Positions 17,300 to 24,529 of a DNA stretch of 61,197 bases are shown in pieces. This DNA comes from an uncultured Bacteroidota bacterium. Its GTDB lineage: Bacteria > Bacteroidota > Bacteroidia > UKL13-3. A program made the position numbers and the translations under genes. A model generated the notes under the pieces. It saw nothing but the letters and a program-made list of their open reading frames with translations. It was not told where the DNA came from and did not search any database. Numbering within the stretch: the first letter of the stretch is position 1; every line of letters begins with the position of its first letter. The DNA is taken from positions 1-61,197 of the forward strand of contig CAISCU010000004.1 of the NCBI GenBank assembly GCA_903883965.1, read 5' to 3'.

Positions 17300-18661
17300 T
17301 TATGATAAGGTGAATTCTTTTAAATACGCTGGCATTTCTTCAATGTTGTTGATGTATTCCAAAGTTTCTTTGTTTCTGATTAAATGAACTTTACTATCCA
17401 TATCAATCATGACAACATTTGGTCTCATGGCAATGAATTGCATCCATTGAGTCATGTTGTATGCTCCAACAGAATGTACAACTACATTGTCGCCTTTTTT
17501 CATTGGTGGCAAGGTAATATTTTCTCTGATGACATCTATATTCATACACAAAGGTCCATACACCACACCATCTTCGGTATAATGACTGAATTCTTGTGCT
17601 GGTGAAAGTTTGTGTTCATACCAGAACGAAGTAAACAAAATGTTAACGCCAAAATCCATAATGGTTGCTCTGCGGCCGTCACTCAATCTTTTGTTTGCCA
17701 AAACGGTTCCGCATAAAGAACCAGCATCGTCTATCAATGCTCTGCCTGTTTCTAATATCAATAAGGGCAATTCTTGTTTGCTGTATTCTGCATTTAATAA
17801 GGCACTACAAATGGCTTCAGCATAGTCGTCAAAGCTTGGAGAACTTACATTTCCTTGAAGGTAAGATCCTCTTAATGTGTTCTTAGAAGCAAAGCCACCA
17901 CCTAAATCTATATAAGTAATTTTCTTATTGAATTTTGCATGTATATGGTAGGCCAAATCGGCCAATTTAGAGGCAGCAATGGCATAGGCATTTGCTGTTA
18001 ACATGAAAGTTCCAATATGACAATGCAAGCCCACCAAATCCATTTGGTCGTTTAAAATGATTTTGTTGATGGCATCCCAAGCTTGACCAGTTTCGTAATT
18101 GAAACCAAATCGGTCCCACATTGGGTAAACTCCTGTATCCATATTCACACGAATGGCAACTCTTGGTCTTTTGTTCACTTCTTTGGTGATTTCCATGAGC
18201 CTGTACAATTCGTCTAAATGGTCAATATGAATCAAAGAATTGTGATCAATGGCTAATTTTAAATCATTGTCTGTTTTGTCAGGGCCATTGAAAATGATTT
18301 TATTGCCAGGAACTCCATTTTGAAGCGCTTTGTTGTATTCAAATCCAGAAACAACCTCGGCCCATGAACCTTCTTGGTGAAACACATTACACACCGCATT
18401 GATATAATTGGTTTTGTAGCTCCATGCCATTTGTACCCTGGGGTACCTATTGGTAAAAGCTCTTTTGCAATCTTGGTAGGTTTGGCGAATGGTTCTTTCA
18501 GAAATGACAAATAGGGGTGAACCGTATTGCCCTATGAGTTCTTTTACTGAAACACCATCAATATGGGTTACAGGATTGTATTCAGTTCTTGTTCCAAATT
18601 TATTCATCATGCCGGTGTTTAATTTTTTTACAACCGGTCTTTCGTATCTTAATTTTTCCAT
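17300..18661 (-). CDS. Fold-type III PLP-dependent decarboxylase (Orn/DAP/Arg decarboxylase family 2), not canonical LysA
   Basis: A 453-residue alanine-racemase-fold PLP enzyme. K83 in the SYKTN motif is the Schiff-base Lys; GLHCHIG, YIDLGGGF and LILETGRALID supply the PLP phosphate and pyridine contacts, and a PLCMNIDV segment replaces the substrate Cys-Glu-Ser-Asp motif of DAP decarboxylases. It is therefore a relative of LysA/SpeC-type enzymes with a different specificity pocket; a bona fide lysA is encoded elsewhere in the window at 44572. An extra N-terminal ~35 residues precede the barrel. The gene sits 5 bases after the ATP-grasp gene and directly against the urea-channel/M23 gene. 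The substrate is unknown; a product of, or precursor for, the ATP-grasp ligase is a reasonable inference. Confidence 0.82.
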   Translation of the reverse strand: MEKLRYERPVVKKLNTGMMNKFGTRTEYNPVTHIDGVSVKELIGQYGSPLFVISERTIRQTYQDCKRAFTNRYPRVQMAWSYKTNYINAVCNVFHQEGSWAEVVSGFEYNKALQNGVPGNKIIFNGPDKTDNDLKLAIDHNSLIHIDHLDELYRLMEITKEVNKRPRVAIRVNMDTGVYPMWDRFGFNYETGQAWDAINKIILNDQMDLVGLHCHIGTFMLTANAYAIAASKLADLAYHIHAKFNKKITYIDLGGGFASKNTLRGSYLQGNVSSPSFDDYAEAICSALLNAEYSKQELPLLILETGRALIDDAGSLCGTVLANKRLSDGRRATIMDFGVNILFTSFWYEHKLSPAQEFSHYTEDGVVYGPLCMNIDVIRENITLPPMKKGDNVVVHSVGAYNMTQWMQFIAMRPNVVMIDMDSKVHLIRNKETLEYINNIEEMPAYLKEFTLS

Positions 18662-18666
18662 AAGTT

Positions 18667-19722
18667 TTATGATAGTTCTCCCAATGTGGAGATTTGTTCA
18701 AATTCTTTTAAATCTACAATTAAATCGTATGAGTAACGGACAAACATTTTACCCACTTCATAATTTTTGAATGGTTCTACTGTTTCTCCTAAAGCCATTC
18801 TTACCAATGCCTCCGGATGGTTCTGTCCACAACCTTTTGCCAAATACACCCATGCTGGGAAACGTGGATTTATTTCTAGAAGGTAGTAATCATTTTCGGC
18901 GGTTTTAATAAACTCCAGTTCCATGCCACCTCTCCATTTAGACGATGCAATGAGTTTGTTTGCAATTTGAACCAATTTGTCATCATCTAATGAAATACCC
19001 GCCCAAGCTTTGCCTTTGTCTGTAATGTATAACTTTCTCATTGGAACTGCACCTATGGCATTGCCATTGCCATCACCAATTGCAGTCACATTGACTTCGC
19101 TTCCAAATACATATTGTTGGATAATAATTGGCAATCCCCATTTTGAAGTGAGTTTGTTAAAATAGCTATGAATTTGTTCAATGTTATAAGCAATATATGC
19201 TTCGTAATATTTGCCTTTTACTACTATAGGAAAAGAAAATTCATTCAACAAAGCAGGAATTTCTGCGGTACTAAAAATCATTTTGCTATAAGGCACTTTG
19301 ATGCCATGTTTCAAACCAAATTCAAATAAATTTGATTTGTGTCGTTCGTCAAATTGGTCTTGAGTAGGCAAAAACATTTTAATGCCAAATTCTGCTAACA
19401 ATCTATTTTCAAGTTTCATGAAATTGCTTAGCTCAGCATCAAAATTAGGGATGATGACAGATATGTTTTCGCATTGATGAATGTATGAAATTCGCTCTAT
19501 GAGTGCATCGGTACCAGCAGAAGGAAAAGGCACCTGATAAGATTTGTCGACCAAATTGTGCATGTACAAACCTGGTTCAAGTGCTTCATAAGAAAGCCCA
19601 ATGATTCTGACATCAAAAAGAGTGCTTTCTTTCAATGCCCTAATAACAGGTATTCCAGGGCCTGGACTATCTATATTGTTCAAGCCTGAAACTGCAATGG
19701 TTAGCTGTTTTTTTGCTGTCAT
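18667..19722 (-). CDS. ATP-grasp carboxylate-amine ligase-like enzyme
   Basis: A 351-residue ATP-grasp protein of the CarB/biotin-carboxylase-like branch. The N-terminal Rossmann-like part begins VSGLNNIDSPGPGIPVIRAL (residues ~13-32). The ATP-binding Lys is in FPIVVKGKYYEAY, the hinge stretch is IIIQQYVFGSEVNV, and the metal ligands lie in MELEFIK and LLEINPRFPAW. Such enzymes join a carboxylate to an amine or thiol through an acyl phosphate. It starts 2 bases after the PqqD-like gene and ends 5 bases before the PLP decarboxylase, so the three look like a pathway unit. The substrates are unknown; a peptide or amino-acid conjugate is inferred from the neighbours. Confidence 0.82.
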   Translation of the reverse strand: MTAKKQLTIAVSGLNNIDSPGPGIPVIRALKESTLFDVRIIGLSYEALEPGLYMHNLVDKSYQVPFPSAGTDALIERISYIHQCENISVIIPNFDAELSNFMKLENRLLAEFGIKMFLPTQDQFDERHKSNLFEFGLKHGIKVPYSKMIFSTAEIPALLNEFSFPIVVKGKYYEAYIAYNIEQIHSYFNKLTSKWGLPIIIQQYVFGSEVNVTAIGDGNGNAIGAVPMRKLYITDKGKAWAGISLDDDKLVQIANKLIASSKWRGGMELEFIKTAENDYYLLEINPRFPAWVYLAKGCGQNHPEALVRMALGETVEPFKNYEVGKMFVRYSYDLIVDLKEFEQISTLGELS

Positions 19723-19724
19723 GA

Positions 19725-19967
19725 TTATTCTTCTGCTATTTGTGAATTTTGAAGCAGAGTAGAGAAGTCATAAAAATCTTTTTCAAATGTTGACTCATCT
19801 ACCGCATACCGACTCAAGATGGTTTGTTTGATTTCCTCTTTGTTTTTATCTTCTTTCAATAAATGGATGATTTCAAAACCAATTGGATTGGTTGAGAATG
19901 AGTCTCCAGTTGTTGGATTGAAAATAAATCCAGATTCACTAATGGCGATGTTTTTTTTAATTTTCAT
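19725..19967 (-). CDS. PqqD-like protein (RiPP recognition element fold)
   Basis: An 80-residue protein with the PqqD pattern: an N-terminal strand with SESGFIFNPTTGDSFSTN (residues 10-27), a helix with NPIGFEIIHLL, then EEIKQTILSRY and a final helix with DFYDFSTLLQ. PqqD domains bind leader peptides of ribosomal natural products, but stand-alone relatives also occur with no known peptide. It is the first of seven minus-strand genes and ends 2 bases before the ATP-grasp gene. No radical-SAM gene and no obvious precursor-peptide frame is visible beside it. An inverted repeat lies about 20 bases upstream of its ATG. Confidence 0.75.
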   Translation of the reverse strand: MKIKKNIAISESGFIFNPTTGDSFSTNPIGFEIIHLLKEDKNKEEIKQTILSRYAVDESTFEKDFYDFSTLLQNSQIAEE

Positions 19968-19987
19968 AGAGGTCGCATTTCATACAA

Positions 19988-20011
19988 ATTACTTCATATA
20001 CAAAAAGTAAT
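19988..20011. promoter_or_regulatory. Inverted repeat upstream of the PqqD-like gene
   Basis: ATTACTT at 19988-19994 and AAGTAAT at 20005-20011 form an inverted repeat with a 10-base spacer, about 20 bases before the PqqD-like ATG. It is a candidate operator or a leader hairpin for the operon; A/T-only arms make chance a real possibility. Confidence 0.35.
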
Positions 20012-20043
20012 GTGTTATAGGATTATTTGTTTAATGTATAAAT

Positions 20044-20619
20044 TTAAGGAATTAATTCGTCTAAAGGAGTTCTAGGCTTTATTTTGAGGGCTTTGAATTC
20101 ACTGACACTCATTCCTGTTACTTGTTTAAATTGGTTTGATAAGTGCTGTACACTGCTATATCCCATTTGGTATGAAATTTCACTCAAAGTCATTTCGTTG
20201 TAGCTCAAGAGTTCTTTCACGCGTTCTAGTTTTACAAGAATAATGTATTTCTCAATGGTATGGCCTGTTGTATCGCTAAAGTGCTTGCTAATGTAGGCGT
20301 ATGATTTGCCAATTTTATCGCTTAAATAATCAGAGTTTCTAATGATGGTATTGAGGTTATTCCCAAAATAGATCATTTCTAAAACGGCCAATTTAATCTG
20401 CTCAATCAATTGTTGCTCTTTGTCTATCAAAATTTCAAAACCCGCTTGTTGAATAGCGAGCTTTAATTCGTTTTTTTGAGCGGGTTCAATTGGTTTTTGA
20501 AGTTCTATACTACCTAAATTTACTTTGTTAAATGGTAAGCGCATATCTACCAAAATCTGCTGCACAGTTTGTAGACAGCGTTTGCTGACCATGTTTTTTA
20601 TGTAAATTGTTTGAGGCAT
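20044..20619 (-). CDS. AraC-family regulator with degenerate heavy-metal-associated N-terminal domain
   Basis: A 191-residue transcription factor. The C-terminal ~100 residues form a double HTH of AraC type (LSDKIGKSYAYISKHF and LSEISYQMGYSSVQHLSNQFKQVTGMSVSEFK). The N-terminal ~75 residues (IYIKNMVSKRCLQTVQQIL onwards, with VNLGSIEL) match the HMA-like domain found on a Bacteroidota AraC subfamily. The usual metal motif MVCxxC is MVSKRC here, so one of the two Cys ligands is replaced by Ser. It lies 76 bases upstream of the PqqD-like gene on the same strand and is divergent from DUF3467, so it could control either. Confidence 0.85.
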   Translation of the reverse strand: MPQTIYIKNMVSKRCLQTVQQILVDMRLPFNKVNLGSIELQKPIEPAQKNELKLAIQQAGFEILIDKEQQLIEQIKLAVLEMIYFGNNLNTIIRNSDYLSDKIGKSYAYISKHFSDTTGHTIEKYIILVKLERVKELLSYNEMTLSEISYQMGYSSVQHLSNQFKQVTGMSVSEFKALKIKPRTPLDELIP

Positions 20620-20660
20620 GTTTCACAATATTAATTGCTTTTTGCTCAATTGATTGTTAA

Positions 20661-20732
20661 TGATTCCAGCAATTTGTTATAATTTTTAAAACTTAGTAAA
20701 AATTCAGTAAATATTTTTTTGATTCCAGCAAT
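20661..20732. promoter_or_regulatory. Direct-repeat pair (candidate AraC operator) in the AraC/DUF3467 intergenic region
   Basis: The 13-mer TGATTCCAGCAAT occurs at 20661-20673 and again at 20720-20732, 59 bases apart. The second copy sits within the predicted -33/-7 spacing of the DUF3467 promoter. Two AGTAAA copies lie between them. AraC-family proteins bind direct repeats, so these are plausible sites for the adjacent regulator. Confidence 0.45.
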
Positions 20733-20749
20733 GCTTGCAATTACATTCG
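20718..20749 (+). promoter_or_regulatory. Candidate promoter of the DUF3467 gene
   Basis: TTTG at 20718-20721, 20 bases, then TACATTCG at 20742-20749: the Bacteroidota TTTG-N19-21-TAnnTTTG pattern with one mismatch in the -7 box. The ATG follows 17 bases later at 20766. Confidence 0.5.
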
Positions 20750-20765
20750 TAATAAAAAAAGTAAT

Positions 20766-21083
20766 ATGGAAAACAAAGAATCAGAAAATAACCAACTCAA
20801 TATAGAATTAACAGAAGAGATGGCAGAGGGTACTTACTCAAATTTGGCAATCATTACGCATTCAAATTCTGAATTTGTGCTTGACTTTATAAGGGTCATG
20901 CCGGGTGTACCTAAGGCAAAAGTAAAGTCTAGAATTGTACTAACACCTGATCATGCCAAAAGACTCATGTTTGCATTGAATGACAATATCAGAAAATTTG
21001 AAGAGCACAATGGAACCATACAAATCAATGAGCAAGCACCACCTTACCCAATGAATTTTGGTGGGTCTATGGGGCAGGCTTAA
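20766..21083 (+). CDS. DUF3467 domain protein
   Basis: A 105-residue cytosolic protein of the DUF3467 family: LNIELTEEMAEGTYSNLAIITHSNSEFVLDF followed by a conserved RVMPGVPKAKVKSRIVLTPDHAKRL core and a C-terminal tail rich in Pro and Gly (PPYPMNFGG). The function of the family is unknown; homologues are common and conserved in Bacteroidota. It is monocistronic, bounded upstream by the direct repeats and downstream by a strong bidirectional terminator. Confidence 0.85.
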   Translation: MENKESENNQLNIELTEEMAEGTYSNLAIITHSNSEFVLDFIRVMPGVPKAKVKSRIVLTPDHAKRLMFALNDNIRKFEEHNGTIQINEQAPPYPMNFGGSMGQA

Positions 21084-21100
21084 GTAAATAAGTTGTGTAC

Positions 21101-21140
21101 AAAAGACACGGGCGGGCCTTTGGCCCGCCCGTGTCTTTTT
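21101..21140. terminator. Strong bidirectional intrinsic terminator
   Basis: An 18-bp perfect stem, left arm 21101-21118 (core GACACGGGCGGGCC), 3-base loop TTT, right arm 21122-21139, flanked by A and T runs on both sides. It serves the convergent DUF3467 and HtrA genes. The GC-rich stem stands out in this AT-rich window. Confidence 0.95.
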
Positions 21141-21152
21141 TTGTAGCCCCAA

Positions 21153-22625
21153 TTAGTTAATTCCAAATCCGTAGTAACCTTTTGATCCATCAGGGTTGAT
21201 TCCTTCCAACAACACACCACCTTTTCGGCCTTCAAGTGCATTTTTTACTTCAGAGCTAGTACTTACATTGGTTTTATCAATTTGTATTATGACAAAACCA
21301 ATTGGAACACCTGCCTTTTTCAAGGGGCTTTTCTCACCAATCTTTTTCACTTTAACCCCATTTGAAATTTTAAGTTTGAGTCTTTCTTCTCTTGCAATGG
21401 TTTCAAATTCACAATCTAAAACTTTGTTTGATTCTATTTTTTCAGACTTCACAATACCTGTTTTGCCATCTTTGTTCTTGAGAGTTACTTCAAATTCAAG
21501 GGCTTTGTTGTTTCTTAAAATTCCCACTTTTACTTTTTCACCTGGGCTTCTTTTACCTACTTTTTCCTGCAATTCATTTGAGCTATTTACTTTTTCATCA
21601 TCTATCGAAACAATGACATCCTTGTCTTTGATACCTGCATCATCTGCTGCCGAATTTTCATTTACTTTGGCTATGTATACCCCCTTCACATCTTTCAGTC
21701 CTTCTTTATCGGCCAATTCACTGGTTACATCCTGAATTTGAACCCCCAGTAAGCCTCTTTGAACCTCTCCGTATTTTAACAAATCGTCTATTACTTTTTT
21801 CATTAAATTTACCGGAATGGCAAAAGAATAGCCTGCATATTGACCTGTTTCACTGGCTATGGCGGCATTGATTCCAATTAGTTTGCCATCAGCTGCAACC
21901 AATGCACCTCCACTGTTTCCCGGGTTTACAGCTGCATCGGTCTGAATAAATGCTTCTATGGCATATTGTGTTTCAGGATTTCTTGGGTCTCTGAGTAAAT
22001 TCAAGCCCCTTCCTTTTGCACTGACAATACCAGCAGTAACAGTAGAAGTTAAATTAAAAGGATTGCCAACAGCCAATACCCATTGCCCAACTTTAACATC
22101 GTCTGAATTACCCTGAATGGCAAAAGGGAGGTTCTTTTCATCAATTTTTAAGAGGGCTAAGTCAGTGTTTCTGTCTTTTCCAATTAATTCAGCAGCATAT
22201 TCTCTTTTGTCGTTCAAAACCACTTTAATTTTATTTGCTCCATCTACCACATGGTTATTTGTAACTATATATCCATCGGGTGAAATAATGACACCAGAAC
22301 CGGAACCACCTCTCGGAATCATCTGTTGCGGCTCTATTTTAAATCCAAAATCTTTGAAAAAACCATAAGGGTCGTTCAGTTGCGCATTGTCGTTTCTTGT
22401 TCCGTCTACTGTAGTTAAAATATGCACAACTGTTGGTGTTACCAATTCAGCTACTGTAACAAAGTCAGGTCTGTCAGTTTCAACTGAAAGGCTGGCATAT
22501 TTTGCCATGTAGGCTTCTTTAAACTCAGTATCAGATTTTTTGTCAAAAAGCTTTCCAATACCAATTGCTGCAAGCCCTCCAAGGGTTGCAACCAATACAA
22601 ATGTTAAGATTTTTTTAGTATTCAT
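21153..22625 (-). CDS. degP: HtrA/DegP-family periplasmic serine protease
   Basis: A 490-residue envelope protease/chaperone. Residues 1-28 form a signal or anchor segment. The trypsin-like domain carries the triad H125 (TNNHVV), D155 (NTDLALLK) and S238 (GNSGGAL). Two PDZ domains follow, at about 290-390 (beginning GLLGVQIQDVT) and about 410-490 (ISNGVKVKKIGEKSPLKKAGV). This is the usual DegP/DegQ layout, which degrades or refolds misfolded periplasmic proteins. It is monocistronic, ends against a strong bidirectional terminator, and its start is 157 bases from the divergent anti-sigma-like gene. Confidence 0.92.
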   Translation of the reverse strand: MNTKKILTFVLVATLGGLAAIGIGKLFDKKSDTEFKEAYMAKYASLSVETDRPDFVTVAELVTPTVVHILTTVDGTRNDNAQLNDPYGFFKDFGFKIEPQQMIPRGGSGSGVIISPDGYIVTNNHVVDGANKIKVVLNDKREYAAELIGKDRNTDLALLKIDEKNLPFAIQGNSDDVKVGQWVLAVGNPFNLTSTVTAGIVSAKGRGLNLLRDPRNPETQYAIEAFIQTDAAVNPGNSGGALVAADGKLIGINAAIASETGQYAGYSFAIPVNLMKKVIDDLLKYGEVQRGLLGVQIQDVTSELADKEGLKDVKGVYIAKVNENSAADDAGIKDKDVIVSIDDEKVNSSNELQEKVGKRSPGEKVKVGILRNNKALEFEVTLKNKDGKTGIVKSEKIESNKVLDCEFETIAREERLKLKISNGVKVKKIGEKSPLKKAGVPIGFVIIQIDKTNVSTSSEVKNALEGRKGGVLLEGINPDGSKGYYGFGIN

Positions 22626-22781
22626 AGTTTTGAGATTTTAAATTTTTTCTATTCAAAAATTATTCCAAATTTTATAAGAAATAAAACGCAACCCGAATGG
22701 CTTTTATTGTTTGTGCAGATAAATCGTAATTTACTGGCGAAAAAGTTTTTAAAATCCGTTTAATTTATCAATTTTGAACCT

Positions 22782-23681
22782 GTGCATCTCGATCCAGAAA
22801 CATACCACTATATATTTGAAAAATACCTGCGGGTAGAGCTGGGTCAATCTGAATTGGAAATGTTTGAGGAAAAGCTCAATCAAGATCCAGAATTCAAAAA
22901 ACAATTTCAGCAATACAAACTTCACAGAACAGAAATACTTAGAAGAGAATTGGCCGCTTATGAAGCGCCAATGATAGCTACTCAATCTCCCAAAAATATG
23001 GGTTGGCTGTATTTAATGGTTTCAATTTTAGGCATTGTGTTGGTATTTGATTACTTTATCAATACCAAATACAACAATTCTTTAAACCCTCCTAAAAGCA
23101 TCATCAGTAGATCTATTGGTTTGTTTAAACCCAATAAAAAAGCAGTTCAATCAGACAAGATAGCCAAATTGGATTCCTATGCTCAAACAAGTGGAAATTC
23201 TGATTTATTACTTCCCTCAGATTCAAGTGCCGACAATCGTTTGATGGAACAAGATTCATTCAGTATCTCCGAACAACAGCACATAGAAAAACTTCCTCTT
23301 CAAATAGAAGAAGAGGTGTTTGTAGCAGATAGCAATTTTGAATGTTTCTCCTATACCGTCTGGAACGAATTATTGGAATCGGTCTCTTACGAGGTAGATT
23401 CAGTACTTTCAGATTCTATCATGATGACGCGCTCTTTGTTGTTATTATCCAAAAAGAAACAAACAAAATCACAACCCGTTTTGGTTGAATACTGGCAATC
23501 AGCCAATCAGTTCAAGGGCTATGCGTTTAATGAGCATAAACTTGTACTGTATGGTTTATCCACTCAAACTAATTTTTACCTACTATTTGATGAGGAAAAA
23601 TCGGCCTATTTTATAATTCAAAATGCACGTATTTTTCAATTGACTCAAAACAACCATTTACACCGAATACCACTACAGTGA
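22782..23681 (+). CDS. Anti-sigma-factor-like single-pass membrane protein
   Basis: A 299-residue protein starting with GTG at 22782. Residues 1-60 form a charged helical domain (FEKYLRVELGQSELEMFEEKLNQD) like the N-termini of Bacteroidota anti-sigma factors, then a membrane segment at 74-90, then a ~200-residue periplasmic part, which is Ser/Asp-rich with no recognised domain. No ECF sigma gene lies nearby, so the anti-sigma role is inferred from layout only. A -7-like sequence (CAATTTTG, one mismatch) ends 5 bases before the GTG, suggesting a leaderless transcript. The stop overlaps the dapF GTG (GTGA). Confidence 0.6.
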   Translation: MHLDPETYHYIFEKYLRVELGQSELEMFEEKLNQDPEFKKQFQQYKLHRTEILRRELAAYEAPMIATQSPKNMGWLYLMVSILGIVLVFDYFINTKYNNSLNPPKSIISRSIGLFKPNKKAVQSDKIAKLDSYAQTSGNSDLLLPSDSSADNRLMEQDSFSISEQQHIEKLPLQIEEEVFVADSNFECFSYTVWNELLESVSYEVDSVLSDSIMMTRSLLLLSKKKQTKSQPVLVEYWQSANQFKGYAFNEHKLVLYGLSTQTNFYLLFDEEKSAYFIIQNARIFQLTQNNHLHRIPLQ

Positions 23682-24475
23682 ACCAAATTTTTTATAAATA
23701 CCAAGGAACCGGAAATGATTTTATTTTAATTGATGACAGGGACAAAACATTTCCTGCTTCTGATCAAAAACTAATTGCACACTTGTGCCACAGAAGGTAT
23801 GGAATAGGAGCAGATGGGCTCATTTTACTTCAATCAGATGAGCAATCAGATTTTTACATGCAATATTTTAACAGTGATGGCTCAGAGAGTACCATGTGTG
23901 GTAATGGAGGAAGGTGCATTGTTAAATTTGCACATGACTTACAAATTGTAACAGAAAGTATGCAATTTAGAGCCATAGATGGCATGCATGAAAGTCATAT
24001 CAATGGCAACGATTTGGTTGCCCTTCAAATGAAAGATGTAACAACTGTTTTAGAAGAACCCAATGGCGTTTTTATATTAAACACAGGTTCGCCACATTAT
24101 GTACAATTTATCAATGACAACATTGCACAAATAGACATTGTACAAATGGCCAGAGCAATCAGGTATTCAGATAGGTTTGCTGCAGAAGGAATCAATGTGA
24201 ATTTTGTTCAAGTAATGCCCGACAGTAGTTTGGCAGTTAGAACCTATGAAAGGGGAGTAGAGGATGAAACCTACAGTTGTGGTACAGGAGTTACCGCATC
24301 CGCAATTGCATTTGCCTCAATTCAAGACCGAATTTTACCCAGTTATACAGTAAGGTTGGGTACCCCTGGTGGTGCACTTCGAGTAACATTTGAAAAAACT
24401 GAAAACGCCTCATATAAAGCAATTTGGCTAGAAGGGCCTGCAAAATTTGTTTACCAAGGAGTTTATACACTTTAA
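23678..24475 (+). CDS. dapF: Diaminopimelate epimerase
   Basis: A 265-residue cytosolic racemase converting LL- to meso-diaminopimelate for lysine and peptidoglycan. Both catalytic cysteines are present: C74 in MCGNGGRC and C201 in YSCGTGVTA, with the YQGTGNDF N-terminus, the GIGADGL motif and the ERGVEDET block. The start is a GTG whose last two bases overlap the preceding stop (GTGA at 23678-23681), so it is translationally coupled to the anti-sigma-like gene. dapA and lysA are elsewhere in the window on their own. Confidence 0.96.
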   Translation: MNQIFYKYQGTGNDFILIDDRDKTFPASDQKLIAHLCHRRYGIGADGLILLQSDEQSDFYMQYFNSDGSESTMCGNGGRCIVKFAHDLQIVTESMQFRAIDGMHESHINGNDLVALQMKDVTTVLEEPNGVFILNTGSPHYVQFINDNIAQIDIVQMARAIRYSDRFAAEGINVNFVQVMPDSSLAVRTYERGVEDETYSCGTGVTASAIAFASIQDRILPSYTVRLGTPGGALRVTFEKTENASYKAIWLEGPAKFVYQGVYTL

Positions 24476-24529
24476 ACTTTTTTTAAATTGATTTCTTACT
24501 TACCTTAGCTAACTTAATGTAAGTAGTTT

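Noticed and set aside
19968-20043. RiPP precursor peptide upstream of the PqqD-like gene
   Set aside because: The 76-base gap is too short and has no credible short frame with a leader and core; only an A/T inverted repeat is seen.
21196-21735. 179-residue open frame opposite the HtrA gene
   Set aside because: It is antisense to a clear protease with an intact triad and two PDZ domains; the composition is that of a mirror frame, with no signal or domain of its own.
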